This document shows, one piece after another, positions 1-6,739 of a stretch of DNA of 11,648 nt. Within the stretch, counting starts at the first letter, position 1; every line of letters starts with the position of its first letter. Below the pieces are notes generated by a model, which was not told where the DNA came from, did no database searches, and was given only the letters and a program-made list of their open reading frames with translations. A program made the position numbers and the translations under genes. The stretch covers positions 1-11,648 of the forward strand of contig JAJYFH010000014.1 of NCBI GenBank assembly GCA_021791015.1. The letters are read 5' to 3'. Source of the stretch: a bacterium (lineage in GTDB: Bacteria; Patescibacteriota; CPR2; UBA1875; JAJYID01).

Positions 1-117
1 TTGAATCTGCGACTCTGCCAGAGTGTTCCATTCCCCGCACTGGACGCACTTCCCCTGCCAGCGGTCATAAATCGCACCGCAGCTTGCGCATATATATTGT
101 GTTTTGACCTTTGCCAT
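1..117 (-). CDS. radA: RadA/Sms DNA repair protein, N-terminal part, cut by window edge
   Basis: Only the first 39 codons are inside the window; the frame runs off the left edge. The peptide starts MAKVKTQYICASCGAIY and continues with WQGKC, then a second CxxC and GEWNTL. This is the N-terminal zinc finger of RadA/Sms, with cysteine pairs at residues 10/13 and 27/30. RadA is a RecA-like ATPase that helps process branched recombination intermediates; its ATPase and Lon-like domains would lie to the left. The start ATG at 117 is preceded on the minus strand by GAGGG at about 8 nt, a reasonable ribosome site. It lies downstream of the NYN gene on the same strand, with 76 nt between them. The family call rests on the zinc-finger signature alone but is quite specific. 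Confidence 0.85.
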   Translation of the reverse strand, partial: MAKVKTQYICASCGAIYDRWQGKCVQCGEWNTLAESQIQ

Positions 118-155
118 ATTTTCGTTCCCTCGTTACCTATTTAGTAATAAAATTA

Positions 156-183
156 TTGACTTTTACACAACACTTGCTATAAT
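156..183 (+). promoter_or_regulatory. Strong sigma70-type promoter facing right, antisense to the NYN gene 3' end
   Basis: TTGACT (156-161) and TATAAT (178-183) are separated by 16 nt, and TG-C before the -10 makes it an extended -10 element. No plus-strand gene follows; transcription would start near 190 and run into the hairpin at 201-242. It lies in the gap between radA and the NYN gene, both on the opposite strand. The boxes are seen directly; activity is inferred. Confidence 0.55.
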
Positions 184-188
184 GACCT

Positions 189-246
189 CATAATCACGAT
201 AAGAGACTATCCGAAGGGTTTTGTCCCGAGGCAATGTCTCTTTTTT
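189..246 (+). ncRNA. Candidate short antisense RNA of about 55-60 nt
   Basis: A plus-strand transcript from the promoter at 156-183 would be only about 57 nt long before a terminator-like stem-loop and T run. It would be antisense to the last 15-17 codons of the NYN gene. Inside the outer 7-bp stem, a GGG/CCC helix is separated from a CC/GG helix by an internal loop of GAA opposite GA. I do not recognise an RNA family. The call rests on promoter plus terminator geometry; a protein product is unlikely at this size. Confidence 0.35.
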
Positions 247-751
247 GTTTTCTTCGGACTTTTTGCTTATATTCTAACTTGCCTCTTAAATTATTCATAA
301 AAACAATGCTGTCTGAAAATTTACGCAGCAACGATGAGTACTTAAACCTGTTTGGAATCATTAAATTTAGCAGTTTGCCTTGTCCCAACAGATATTCAAC
401 AAGACAGTAAAAGTCACCATCGCCGGTTACTATCAAAGCTTTCCCATAGTTTTTATACTCCACCATTGCATGCAGCACTAACTCCGCATCCACATTGCCC
501 TTAACTTTGCCATTTGGCAAAATCAGGGTTGGCTTAAAAACCAGGATGTAGCCAAACTCTTGTAATGATTTATAAAGAGTTTGATGTTCACCTATGTAAC
601 CGATAAATATAAAAGCCTTCTCAATTTTATACTTATCTCTTAAATATATGCGAAAAGACCTAAAATCCAGCCTCCAGCCTTGATCCTTAATCGCTAAGTT
701 CAAGTTTTGCCCATCTATAAAAGCATAATTCTTGTCTTTCTTCTTACCCAT
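194..751 (-). CDS. NYN-domain (LabA/DUF88-type) PIN-like nuclease family protein
   Basis: A 185-residue protein made almost entirely of one NYN domain, a PIN-like fold found in predicted metal-dependent RNases. Three acidic motifs of the family are present in order: FIDGQNL (11-17, D13), KGNVDAEL (84-91, D88) and TGDGDF (109-114, D111 and D113). These would form the metal site, so the enzyme looks catalytically intact. The C-terminus is basic (KVRRKQKR, 164-171), which would suit nucleic-acid binding. The substrate cannot be told from sequence. The start ATG at 751 has no Shine-Dalgarno site; a TAAAAT box ends 7 nt upstream on the minus strand, so a leaderless mRNA is possible. It lies between clpC and radA on the same strand. 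Its 3' end overlaps the candidate antisense RNA at 189-246. Confidence 0.85.
   Translation of the reverse strand: MGKKKDKNYAFIDGQNLNLAIKDQGWRLDFRSFRIYLRDKYKIEKAFIFIGYIGEHQTLYKSLQEFGYILVFKPTLILPNGKVKGNVDAELVLHAMVEYKNYGKALIVTGDGDFYCLVEYLLGQGKLLNLMIPNRFKYSSLLRKFSDSIVFMNNLRGKLEYKQKVRRKQKRDIASGQNPSDSLLS
201..246 (+). terminator. Rho-independent terminator-like hairpin, plus strand
   Basis: AAGAGAC (201-207) pairs perfectly with GTCTCTT (236-242), and the stem runs into six Ts (241-246). The T run is on the plus-strand side only, so it would stop rightward transcription and not the NYN gene mRNA, whose final codons it contains. Confidence 0.5.
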
Positions 752-815
752 GCGACTATTTTAGAGCACATTGAAAACACAAAACAAGTAGACAGGATAA
801 AAGGCGGCAAATCGT

Positions 816-879
816 AGCAACTTAGCAACTTAGCAACTTAGCAACTTAGCAACTTAGCAACTTAGCAACTTAGCAACTT
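816..879. repeat. Perfect tandem repeat, 8 copies of AGCAACTT
   Basis: Eight exact, uninterrupted copies of an 8-nt unit fill 64 nt between the clpC stop codon and the NYN gene. A degenerate ninth copy (AGCAACTA, 889-896) overlaps the clpC stop codon TAG. Because 8 is not a multiple of 3, the array puts TAG (plus strand) or TAA (minus strand) into all three frames, so it cannot be translated. The exactness suggests recent slippage. No function is evident. Confidence 0.95.
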
Positions 880-893
880 TTAAATTGTAGCAA

Positions 894-3416
894 CTACTTG
901 CTTTTTACCTTTTTCTTCTCAGCTTTTATTTCGAGAACATAAAACTGCAGCTTTTCGCCCATCTTCATAACGGATATGATGTCGCCTTCCTTGAATTCAC
1001 CCGAGAGCATGCCTTCGGCAAGCGGCGATTCGATGTAGTTTTCGATAGTTCGGCGCATCGGCCTGGCACCGTTTTCAACATCATAACCGTGTTCCATCAG
1101 GAATTTTTTGGCGCTTTCCGAAACTTTGAGTGTTATGTTTTTCTCATCCAACCGGTCTTGAAGCTCTTTCAGCTGCAATGTTACGATCTTTTTAACATCA
1201 GCCTTTGCCAGAGCGCGAAATACAATTATTTTATCGACTCTGTTTATAAACTCCGGCCTAAATCTTGCCTTCACAGTCTCCATCACTTCATCCGAAATTT
1301 TTTTGTGAAGCGCTTCAAACTTCTTTTCTTCAGTTTCGTTTTCAGCGTTAAATCCAAGTTTCACCGTCTTGAACATTCTCTCGGCGCCAACATTTGAAGT
1401 CATGATAATTACCGTGTTTCGAAAGTCAACTTTCACACCCTTCGCGTCGGTCAAGTGCCCGTCTTCCAGGATTTGCAAAAACATGTTAAAGACATCCGGA
1501 TGGGCCTTTTCGATCTCATCCAGCAAGATTACGGAGTAAGGTTTGCGGCGAATGATCTCTGTTAATTGCCCGCCTTCTTCAAACCCCACATAACCCGCCG
1601 GAGCGCCGATTAAGCGAGCCACATTATGCTTCTCCATAAATTCGCTCATGTCAATCTTGACCAGCATGTCTTGGGAGTTAAACATCTCACTAGCCAAAAC
1701 TTTCGCCAACTCTGTTTTGCCGACACCGGTCGGGCCAAGGAATATGAATGTCCCAATTGGCCTTTTTTCATTAGAGATGCCCGTCCTGGACCTTCGAATC
1801 GCTTGAGAAATTTCCTTTATCGCTTCATCCTGGCCGATAATGCCCTTCTTCAGGTTCTTTTCCAAGTTCAAAAGGCTTTCGCTTTCTTTTTTAATCAAGC
1901 GAGTAATCGGAACTCCGGTTGCAATGGATATGACTTCTGCTATACTTTCGGCTGTGATTTGAGGCTCTTCAAAACTCTTGGTTATTTTCTTGAGATTCCT
2001 TATTTTGACTTCAAGCAACTCTTCTTTCTGTTTGTACTCAGCCGCGGAAATATACTTTGCCGCGATAACCGCCTCTTCTTTTTTGTTTATGGTTTCGCGC
2101 AGCTCTTTTTCCAGCTCCTTTAAGCTCCTTGACGGGCTCTTGCCTTTTTTGATCTTCAGTAAACTTGCCGCTTCATCTATTAAATCAATCGCTTTGTCCG
2201 GCAAAAATCTGTCTGAGATGTATCTCTTCGAGAGCTTTACGGCAGCTTCCAAAGACTCGTCGGTTATCTTCACCTTGTGGTAATCCTCGTAATTAGAACG
2301 GATGCCTTTTAGGATCTGTAAGGTCTCTTCCGGGCTTGGCTCGGTTAATGTTACCGGCTGAAATCTGCGCTCTAACGCCGCGTCTTTCTCGATGTATTTT
2401 CGATAGTCGTCAAATGTAGTGGCGCCGATTATCTGAATCTCGCCTCGCGATAGGACCGGCTTTAGAATGTTTGCCGCATCTATCGCTCCCTCGGCCGCGC
2501 CAGCACCGACAATGGTGTGCATCTCGTCAATGAAGAGAATGACATCTTTGTTTTCCTTTAAGCCCTCGACTATTTTCTTGAGCCTTTCCTCGAACTCGCC
2601 GCGGTATTTGGTACCGGCAATGACGTTTGCCATATCAAGCATTAAAATTCTCTTCCCTATCAGCTGTTCGGGCACATCTTCGGCAACAATTTTTTGGGCA
2701 AGCCCTTCCACCAGAGCGGTTTTCCCGACTCCCGGTTCGCCAACTAAAACAGGATTATTCTTTGTGCGCCTGTTTAAAATTGAAATAACGCGTGAGATTT
2801 CCTTGCTTCTGCCGACAATCGGATCAAACTCTTTCTTTTTTGCTTTTTCCGTAAAATCTATACTGTAAGCCTCGAAGGCTTTATTCTTATCATTATGCCG
2901 CGGGAAGTTTCGGTTGTAGCCATTTGGGCCCGCATCAGGATATTCTTCTCCAAAGTAGTTCATGCCTTGATCCATACTTTTTTGCAAAAACCTGTCCAGC
3001 TCGGCAAGCAAATTGTCCATCTGGATATCTTTTTTCTTTAGAAGCGTGTAGGCTTTTGACTTCTTCGCCATCAGAACTCCGCGAAGCAAATGTTCAGTGC
3101 CTATATAGTTTGATTGGTAGTTTTTGCCAAGACCCATGGCAATCTCAAGAGAGCTCTTTGCCGGTTCCGCTAGTGTCGCAAGAGTGGTCGCATTGTCCAA
3201 AGACCCCAAGCCTTCAGGTTTGACAGGAACATTGACGCTCTGAAATCCGGCATTCTTAAGCAATTTCGAACCGACAGAATCGCTCACCAGATATATTCCA
3301 AGCAATATGTCGTCGGTATCTATGCTAGCGCTTTTTGATTTCGCAATCTGCTGAGCATTTAGCAAACTCTGCTTAGCATTGCTTGTAAATCTTTCAAAAA
3401 GATTAAATTCTTGCAT
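894..3416 (-). CDS. clpC: ClpC-type AAA+ unfoldase, ATPase subunit of the ClpCP protease
   Basis: An 840-residue double-AAA+ protein. Order of parts: Clp N-terminal repeat domain (about 1-145), first AAA+ module with Walker A GEPGVGKT (226-233) and Walker B VILFIDE (292-298), a short coiled middle segment (about 430-480), second AAA+ module with Walker A GPTGVGKT (561-568) and Walker B VILLDE (629-634), and a C-terminal small domain. The short middle segment favours ClpC over the disaggregase ClpB, and LGF (687-689) fits the tripeptide loop that docks on ClpP. It would unfold proteins and feed them to ClpP; no clpP is in the window. A purine-rich GGGGG lies about 6 nt before the ATG, and nusA ends only 14 nt upstream, so the two are probably co-transcribed. 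The gene is intact, which matters as a control for frame quality in this assembly. Confidence 0.95.
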   Translation of the reverse strand: MQEFNLFERFTSNAKQSLLNAQQIAKSKSASIDTDDILLGIYLVSDSVGSKLLKNAGFQSVNVPVKPEGLGSLDNATTLATLAEPAKSSLEIAMGLGKNYQSNYIGTEHLLRGVLMAKKSKAYTLLKKKDIQMDNLLAELDRFLQKSMDQGMNYFGEEYPDAGPNGYNRNFPRHNDKNKAFEAYSIDFTEKAKKKEFDPIVGRSKEISRVISILNRRTKNNPVLVGEPGVGKTALVEGLAQKIVAEDVPEQLIGKRILMLDMANVIAGTKYRGEFEERLKKIVEGLKENKDVILFIDEMHTIVGAGAAEGAIDAANILKPVLSRGEIQIIGATTFDDYRKYIEKDAALERRFQPVTLTEPSPEETLQILKGIRSNYEDYHKVKITDESLEAAVKLSKRYISDRFLPDKAIDLIDEAASLLKIKKGKSPSRSLKELEKELRETINKKEEAVIAAKYISAAEYKQKEELLEVKIRNLKKITKSFEEPQITAESIAEVISIATGVPITRLIKKESESLLNLEKNLKKGIIGQDEAIKEISQAIRRSRTGISNEKRPIGTFIFLGPTGVGKTELAKVLASEMFNSQDMLVKIDMSEFMEKHNVARLIGAPAGYVGFEEGGQLTEIIRRKPYSVILLDEIEKAHPDVFNMFLQILEDGHLTDAKGVKVDFRNTVIIMTSNVGAERMFKTVKLGFNAENETEEKKFEALHKKISDEVMETVKARFRPEFINRVDKIIVFRALAKADVKKIVTLQLKELQDRLDEKNITLKVSESAKKFLMEHGYDVENGARPMRRTIENYIESPLAEGMLSGEFKEGDIISVMKMGEKLQFYVLEIKAEKKKVKSK

Positions 3417-3430
3417 GTTATCCCCCTTTT

Positions 3431-4849
3431 TTAATTACCTGATTTTTTCTCCTCCGCCAAAGCCTCTTCGACTTGTTCTTCATTAGATGGGCCTTGTTCT
3501 GACGGTTCCTCCGGCGCCTCCGCTTTACCATCTTTTGCGGCGTCCGCATTATCCGCATCATCTTCAGTATCTTGCTGCTCTCCTACAATAGCGGCTGCCA
3601 ACTCGTCTTCAGAAGCGGCTTCCTCGGCTGACACTTCCGGCTCAGTATTTTCCTTAGTGTCTACTTCTTGCGGCTGCTTGGCTTCTTCCGGAACGTCTTC
3701 TTCCTCTCCGGTTTGCTCTCCTGTTTGAGATTGGATATTCTGAATGATTGCATCTTCAATATCGCCTGCCTTCTTTGCCTCCGGTACTTCTGCGGCTTTT
3801 GCTGCAGTCTCAACACCGGACTCATCAGCGCCGGCTATGTCAACATTCCAGCCGGTAAGCTTTGCTGCAAGCCTTACATTTTGTCCCTTCTTGCCGATTG
3901 CCAAAGAAAGTTGGTCTTCCGGAACCTTCACGGTGGCTTTCTTCTCTTTCTCGTCAACCTCTACATCGACTACTTTCGCCGGAGACAAAGCGTTTGTAAT
4001 GTATGTTTTGATATCCGGATCCCATAGGATAATGTCGATTTTTTCATCCCCTACTTCATTCATAACCGACTGCACCCTTGACCCTCTTTGGCCAACTAGC
4101 GCGCCGACCGGATCGATGCCTGCCTGATCAGCGGTAACGGCAATTTTGGTTCTTTCACCGCCTTCGCGCGCAATTGATTTTATCTCAATGGTTCCTGCAA
4201 GTATTTCGGGGACTTCCATTTCAAACAATTTCCTGATCATGTCGGGATGGCTTCTGGAAATGACTATTTGCGGACCGCGGGATGAGCTTTCCACGCGCAC
4301 CACAAAAACTCTCATTCTCTGCCCGGGATAATAATGCTCTCCGGACATTTGCTCTGACTTGTATAAAATACCGGTAGCCTTGCCGAGATCCACTATAACC
4401 GTATCTCCCTCGACTCTTTGAACGACGGCATTTACCAGCTCGCCTTCCTTATCCTTAAATTCGTCAAATATCATGTCTCTTTCCGCTTCGCGAATCCTTT
4501 GGATGATTACCTGCTTTGCGGTCTGGGCGGCGATTCTTCCAAAGTCGGCCGGCACATCCATAATCTCTACCATATCACCGACTTTTGCGCCTTTCTTCAC
4601 TCGATCAGCTTTTACCACATCTATCTGAGTCATGGGGTCCTCTACCTCGTACACCACTTCCTTGGATACAAAAACCTGGATTCCTCCGCTTTCTTCATCT
4701 ATCTCAACTCTTACCTCTTGGTTTTTCGAGCCATAATCCTTCTTGTAAGCGCTAGCTAGAGCCGCCTTTACTGTTTCCATAACAACATCGCGAGAAAGGT
4801 TTTTCTCGTCGCATATCTGGTTTATCGCTGCTGTAAATTTTGTCTGCAT
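3431..4849 (-). CDS. nusA: Transcription elongation/termination factor NusA with acidic C-terminal tail
   Basis: NusA binds RNA polymerase and nascent RNA and modulates pausing, termination and antitermination. From the chosen start, residues 1-125 are the polymerase-binding N-terminal domain, 130-200 an S1 domain, about 200-275 KH1 (GQRG near 253-256), and about 280-345 KH2 (AIGKKGQNVRLAAKLTGW, GKKG 319-322). I chose ATG at 4849 because AGGGAG (4855-4860, minus strand) lies 5 nt upstream and the protein then begins MQTKFTAAINQI as the family does. The frame is open to 4888, but those 13 codons come from a hairpin-rich leader. Residues from about 346 to 472 are a glutamate/aspartate-rich, probably disordered tail with no recognisable AR repeats. 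rimP, often upstream of nusA, is absent here; an IS sits there instead. Confidence 0.95.
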   Translation of the reverse strand: MQTKFTAAINQICDEKNLSRDVVMETVKAALASAYKKDYGSKNQEVRVEIDEESGGIQVFVSKEVVYEVEDPMTQIDVVKADRVKKGAKVGDMVEIMDVPADFGRIAAQTAKQVIIQRIREAERDMIFDEFKDKEGELVNAVVQRVEGDTVIVDLGKATGILYKSEQMSGEHYYPGQRMRVFVVRVESSSRGPQIVISRSHPDMIRKLFEMEVPEILAGTIEIKSIAREGGERTKIAVTADQAGIDPVGALVGQRGSRVQSVMNEVGDEKIDIILWDPDIKTYITNALSPAKVVDVEVDEKEKKATVKVPEDQLSLAIGKKGQNVRLAAKLTGWNVDIAGADESGVETAAKAAEVPEAKKAGDIEDAIIQNIQSQTGEQTGEEEDVPEEAKQPQEVDTKENTEPEVSAEEAASEDELAAAIVGEQQDTEDDADNADAAKDGKAEAPEEPSEQGPSNEEQVEEALAEEKKSGN

Positions 4850-4863
4850 TTCTTCTCCCTTGT

Positions 4864-4902
4864 CCCGGCCGAAACGCCGGGGAATCAATCCGGCAAAGCC
4901 GG
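4864..4902 (-). promoter_or_regulatory. Two GC-rich hairpins in the nusA leader
   Basis: CCCGGC (4864-4869) pairs with GCCGGG (4876-4881), and CCGGC (4890-4894) pairs with GCCGG (4898-4902) across an AAA loop. Both sit just upstream of the nusA ribosome site. Neither is followed by a T run on the minus strand, so they look like leader structure and not terminators. Autoregulatory or processing roles are possible but not shown. Confidence 0.4.
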
Positions 4903-5063
4903 CCCCCTGCTTTAATGATATTATTTTATTCTTTTACTACTTGGTTTTACAACTGACATTTGCCCAAAAACTACATAACTATTTTGTAGAAATTTATCGC
5001 ATATGTCGACAATAAAAGCCGGAAAATTTCCGACCTGCATCAATTATAAACACCCAAATACCT

Positions 5064-5105
5064 GGTGTCAAGAATAATTATCGGTAATTATATACTTGAC
5101 ACACC
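5064..5105. promoter_or_regulatory. Dyad symmetry overlapping the transposase promoter -35 box
   Basis: GTGTCAAG (5065-5072) and CTTGACAC (5095-5102) are perfect inverted repeats. Nested inside, TAATTA (5075-5080) and TAATTA (5085-5090) flank TCGG. The right arm contains the -35 box TTGACA. This could be an operator, a transposase binding site, or part of the left IS end; I found no matching copy right of the transposase, so the IS ends remain undefined. Confidence 0.4.
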
Positions 5106-5124
5106 TACACGCTTAAGCTATCAT
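5096..5124 (+). promoter_or_regulatory. Sigma70-type promoter of the transposase
   Basis: Consensus TTGACA (5096-5101), a 17-nt spacer and TATCAT (5119-5124). Transcription would start near 5131. AAGGAGGG (5148-5155) precedes the ATG at 5158 by only 2-3 nt, an unusually close but strong Shine-Dalgarno site. Confidence 0.7.
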
Positions 5125-5157
5125 ATAAGTAAGAATATTTAACTCTTAAGGAGGGTT

Positions 5158-6069
5158 ATGAAAGAGGCCAACTTACTTACGTTCTATGAAAGGTTTAAGG
5201 ATGAACAAGATTGCAGAGACTATCTTGCTAAGTTGAGATGGAACGATAAAACTACCTGTCCTCATTGCGGTTCTATTAACGAAGCATACAAATACAAAGA
5301 CGGCAAACTATTCAAATGCAAAGCTTGCAAGAAGCAGTTTACGGTAAAAGTGGGCACTATCTTTGAAGACAGTCAGATATCTTTACAAAAATGGTTTTTA
5401 GCGATTTATTTGGCCACCAGCCTGAAAAGCGGTATCTCTTCCGTTCAACTCTCTAAATACTTGGGCATTACTCAAAAAACAGCTTGGTTTATGCTGCACA
5501 GAATAAGAAAAGTAATAGAGATGGAAGATATGGCATTTTTTGGGGATATAGAGGCAGATGAACCATATATAGGCGGCAAAACACAAAACAGACAGTTAAG
5601 CAAAAGAAATAAGGATAATACGAAAGAAGTAGTCTTCGGTATGGTAGAAAGAAAAGGAAAGACTGTAATGAAGCACGTTAAGAGTTCTGGAGTAAGCTCA
5701 CTTATCCCCATTATTCAAGGAAGGGTTCAACAAAAAGATTCATCAAGAATATTCAGTGATGAATGGGGATCATACAGAAGTTTAAAGAAGCTCGGCTACT
5801 TCCATGAAAAAGTTAATCATCATAAGGGAGGGTATGTTAACGGTGAAGTCCACACCAATACTATTGAGGGAGTATGGAGCCAACTAAAAAGAGGCGTTAA
5901 CGGAGTGTACCACCACGTCAGTGCCAAACATCTTCAAAAATATTGTGATGAGTACGGTTATAGATACAACACAAGAGGACTTGATGACTTTGAAAGATTC
6001 AATGACTGGTTTAATTTTGTTAATAAAAAGAGACTAACCTACAAGACTCTGGTTGCTAAAAACTCATGA
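5158..6069 (+). mobile_element. IS1595-family (ISXO2-like) transposase
   Basis: A 303-residue intact transposase. An N-terminal zinc ribbon has cysteines 34, 37, 54 and 57 (CPHC...CKAC). The ISXO2-like DDE domain follows: EADEPYIGGK (first acidic residue D134), FSDEWGSY (D201), and the closing block HTNTIEGVWSQLKRGVNGVY (232-251) with the N/E position and the GVYHHVS motif typical of the family. It would cut and paste the element that carries it. It has its own promoter and ribosome site. Length is normal and no stop or frameshift is seen. Terminal inverted repeats and target duplications could not be found by eye, so only the coding part is marked. It sits at the left edge of the accessory island, directly upstream of nusA and divergent from it. 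Confidence 0.9.
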
Positions 6070-6080
6070 ACTCAGAGACG

Positions 6081-6170
6081 AAAATAGTGTACGCCTGCGT
6101 CCACTATTATTAGTCATTTGTGTGTTTAATTTTAGAAATTTCACTACGCTATCTTTATATATTTATATAC
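6081..6170. repeat. Structured repeat, copy 1
   Basis: Starts AAAATAGTGT and has TCACTACGCT exactly 60 nt later (6141-6150), then TTTATATAT. Bases 6083-6108 form a near-perfect 26-bp palindrome: AATAGTG pairs with CACTATT and ACGC with GCGT around CT, with one mismatched pair. It begins 12 nt after the transposase stop. Copy 2 at 6438-6527 has the same anchors, spacing and hairpin position but different inner stem bases. Confidence 0.55.
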
Positions 6171-6230
6171 AACATCATTAAACTTGAATAATAATATAAC
6201 CTTTACTAATATCCCCAGACTTACTTCCGA

Positions 6231-6377
6231 CTACTTATTCTTTTTAGACCTGGCCATCTTCTTTAAGACTTCATCAAAACCGCCCTTGATCTTTAATCTT
6301 TTTTCGGCAGGCTTTAGTTGCTTTTTCTCGTCCTTCTCTACTTCTTCTTGAATTCTTTCTATATCCTGTTTATCCAT
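6231..6377 (-). CDS. Small lysine-rich hypothetical protein, 48 aa
   Basis: A 48-codon ORF starts at ATG 6377 and ends at TAG 6231. The peptide begins MDKQDIERIQEEVEKDEKKQ and ends MARSKKNK; it is very rich in lysine and glutamate. A helical charged N-terminal half and the segment LKIKGGFDEVLKK (29-41) look protein-like. There is no signal peptide or membrane segment. A TATAAT box lies 7 nt before the ATG on the minus strand with no clear -35 or Shine-Dalgarno site, so it could be a leaderless gene. It is flanked by the two copies of the structured repeat. I do not recognise the family; a small DNA-associated or antitoxin-like protein is conceivable but unsupported. Confidence 0.45.
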   Translation of the reverse strand: MDKQDIERIQEEVEKDEKKQLKPAEKRLKIKGGFDEVLKKMARSKKNK

Positions 6378-6437
6378 GTATTTTATTATACCTTATTATC
6401 TTAAATATCTCCCTAAAATAGTTTAAGCAAAAGTATC

Positions 6438-6527
6438 AAAATAGTGTCAGCTTACTGACACTGAATAATCTAAAATCCGTGCTTAAATCGAGAAGAATCA
6501 CTACGCTAATATTTATATATAATAGTA
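6438..6527. repeat. Structured repeat, copy 2
   Basis: Same plan as copy 1: AAAATAGTGT at 6438, TCACTACGCT exactly 60 nt later (6498-6507), then TTTATATAT. AGTGTCAG (6443-6450) pairs perfectly with CTGACACT (6455-6462) across CTTA. The outer pairs AGTG/CACT occupy the same offsets as in copy 1, while two inner pairs are swapped with complementarity kept and a third, mismatched in copy 1, is paired here. Direct orientation, 357 nt from copy 1. Confidence 0.55.
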
Positions 6528-6593
6528 ATTATTTTTAATTAACTGCCACAATCTTTAAACTTCAACTTCATTTACTGGATCAAACAAAAAAAA

Positions 6594-6719
6594 CTAATCC
6601 TTCGCTTTATAATTCCGCAAATTAATATCCTGATATTCCCCAAATCCATTAGACTTATTCAAAACAAACCTTTCAGAATTTCCCTCACCTTGAAAGTTAT
6701 ATGGTATAATTTTGTCAAC
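6594..6719 (-). pseudogene. Possible fragment of an unknown protein, no start codon
   Basis: An open minus-strand frame of 41 codons runs from just after a TAA (6720-6722) to TAG (6594-6596). It reads like a real protein end: PYNFQGEGNSERFVLNK, then NGFGEYQDINLRNYKAKD. No ATG or GTG is present; a TTG at 6662 would give only 22 residues. Its upstream part overlaps the extended -10 box of the DGR target gene. It may be the C-terminal remnant of a displaced gene. The family is not recognised; chance openness in AT-rich DNA is possible. Confidence 0.25.
6702..6710 (+). promoter_or_regulatory. Extended -10 promoter of the DGR target gene
   Basis: TGG-TATAAT (6702-6710) is a consensus extended -10. 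No good -35 lies at 16-18 nt; TTGAAA at 6690 is too close. Transcription would begin near 6717, giving a leader of about 23 nt that lacks a Shine-Dalgarno site before ATG 6740. Confidence 0.5.
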
Positions 6720-6739
6720 TTAAGTTTTAAATTATTATT

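Noticed and set aside
816..879. CRISPR-like array
   Set aside because: The unit is 8 nt with no spacers, so it is a simple tandem repeat; no cas genes are present.
1626..2123. Long plus-strand ORFs inside clpC and nusA, for example this one
   Set aside because: Shadows of strongly conserved minus-strand genes; no ribosome sites or recognisable motifs.
6083..6108. Terminator of the transposase gene
   Set aside because: The palindrome is strong but has no T tract after it, and a second copy far from the transposase shows it is a separate repeat element.
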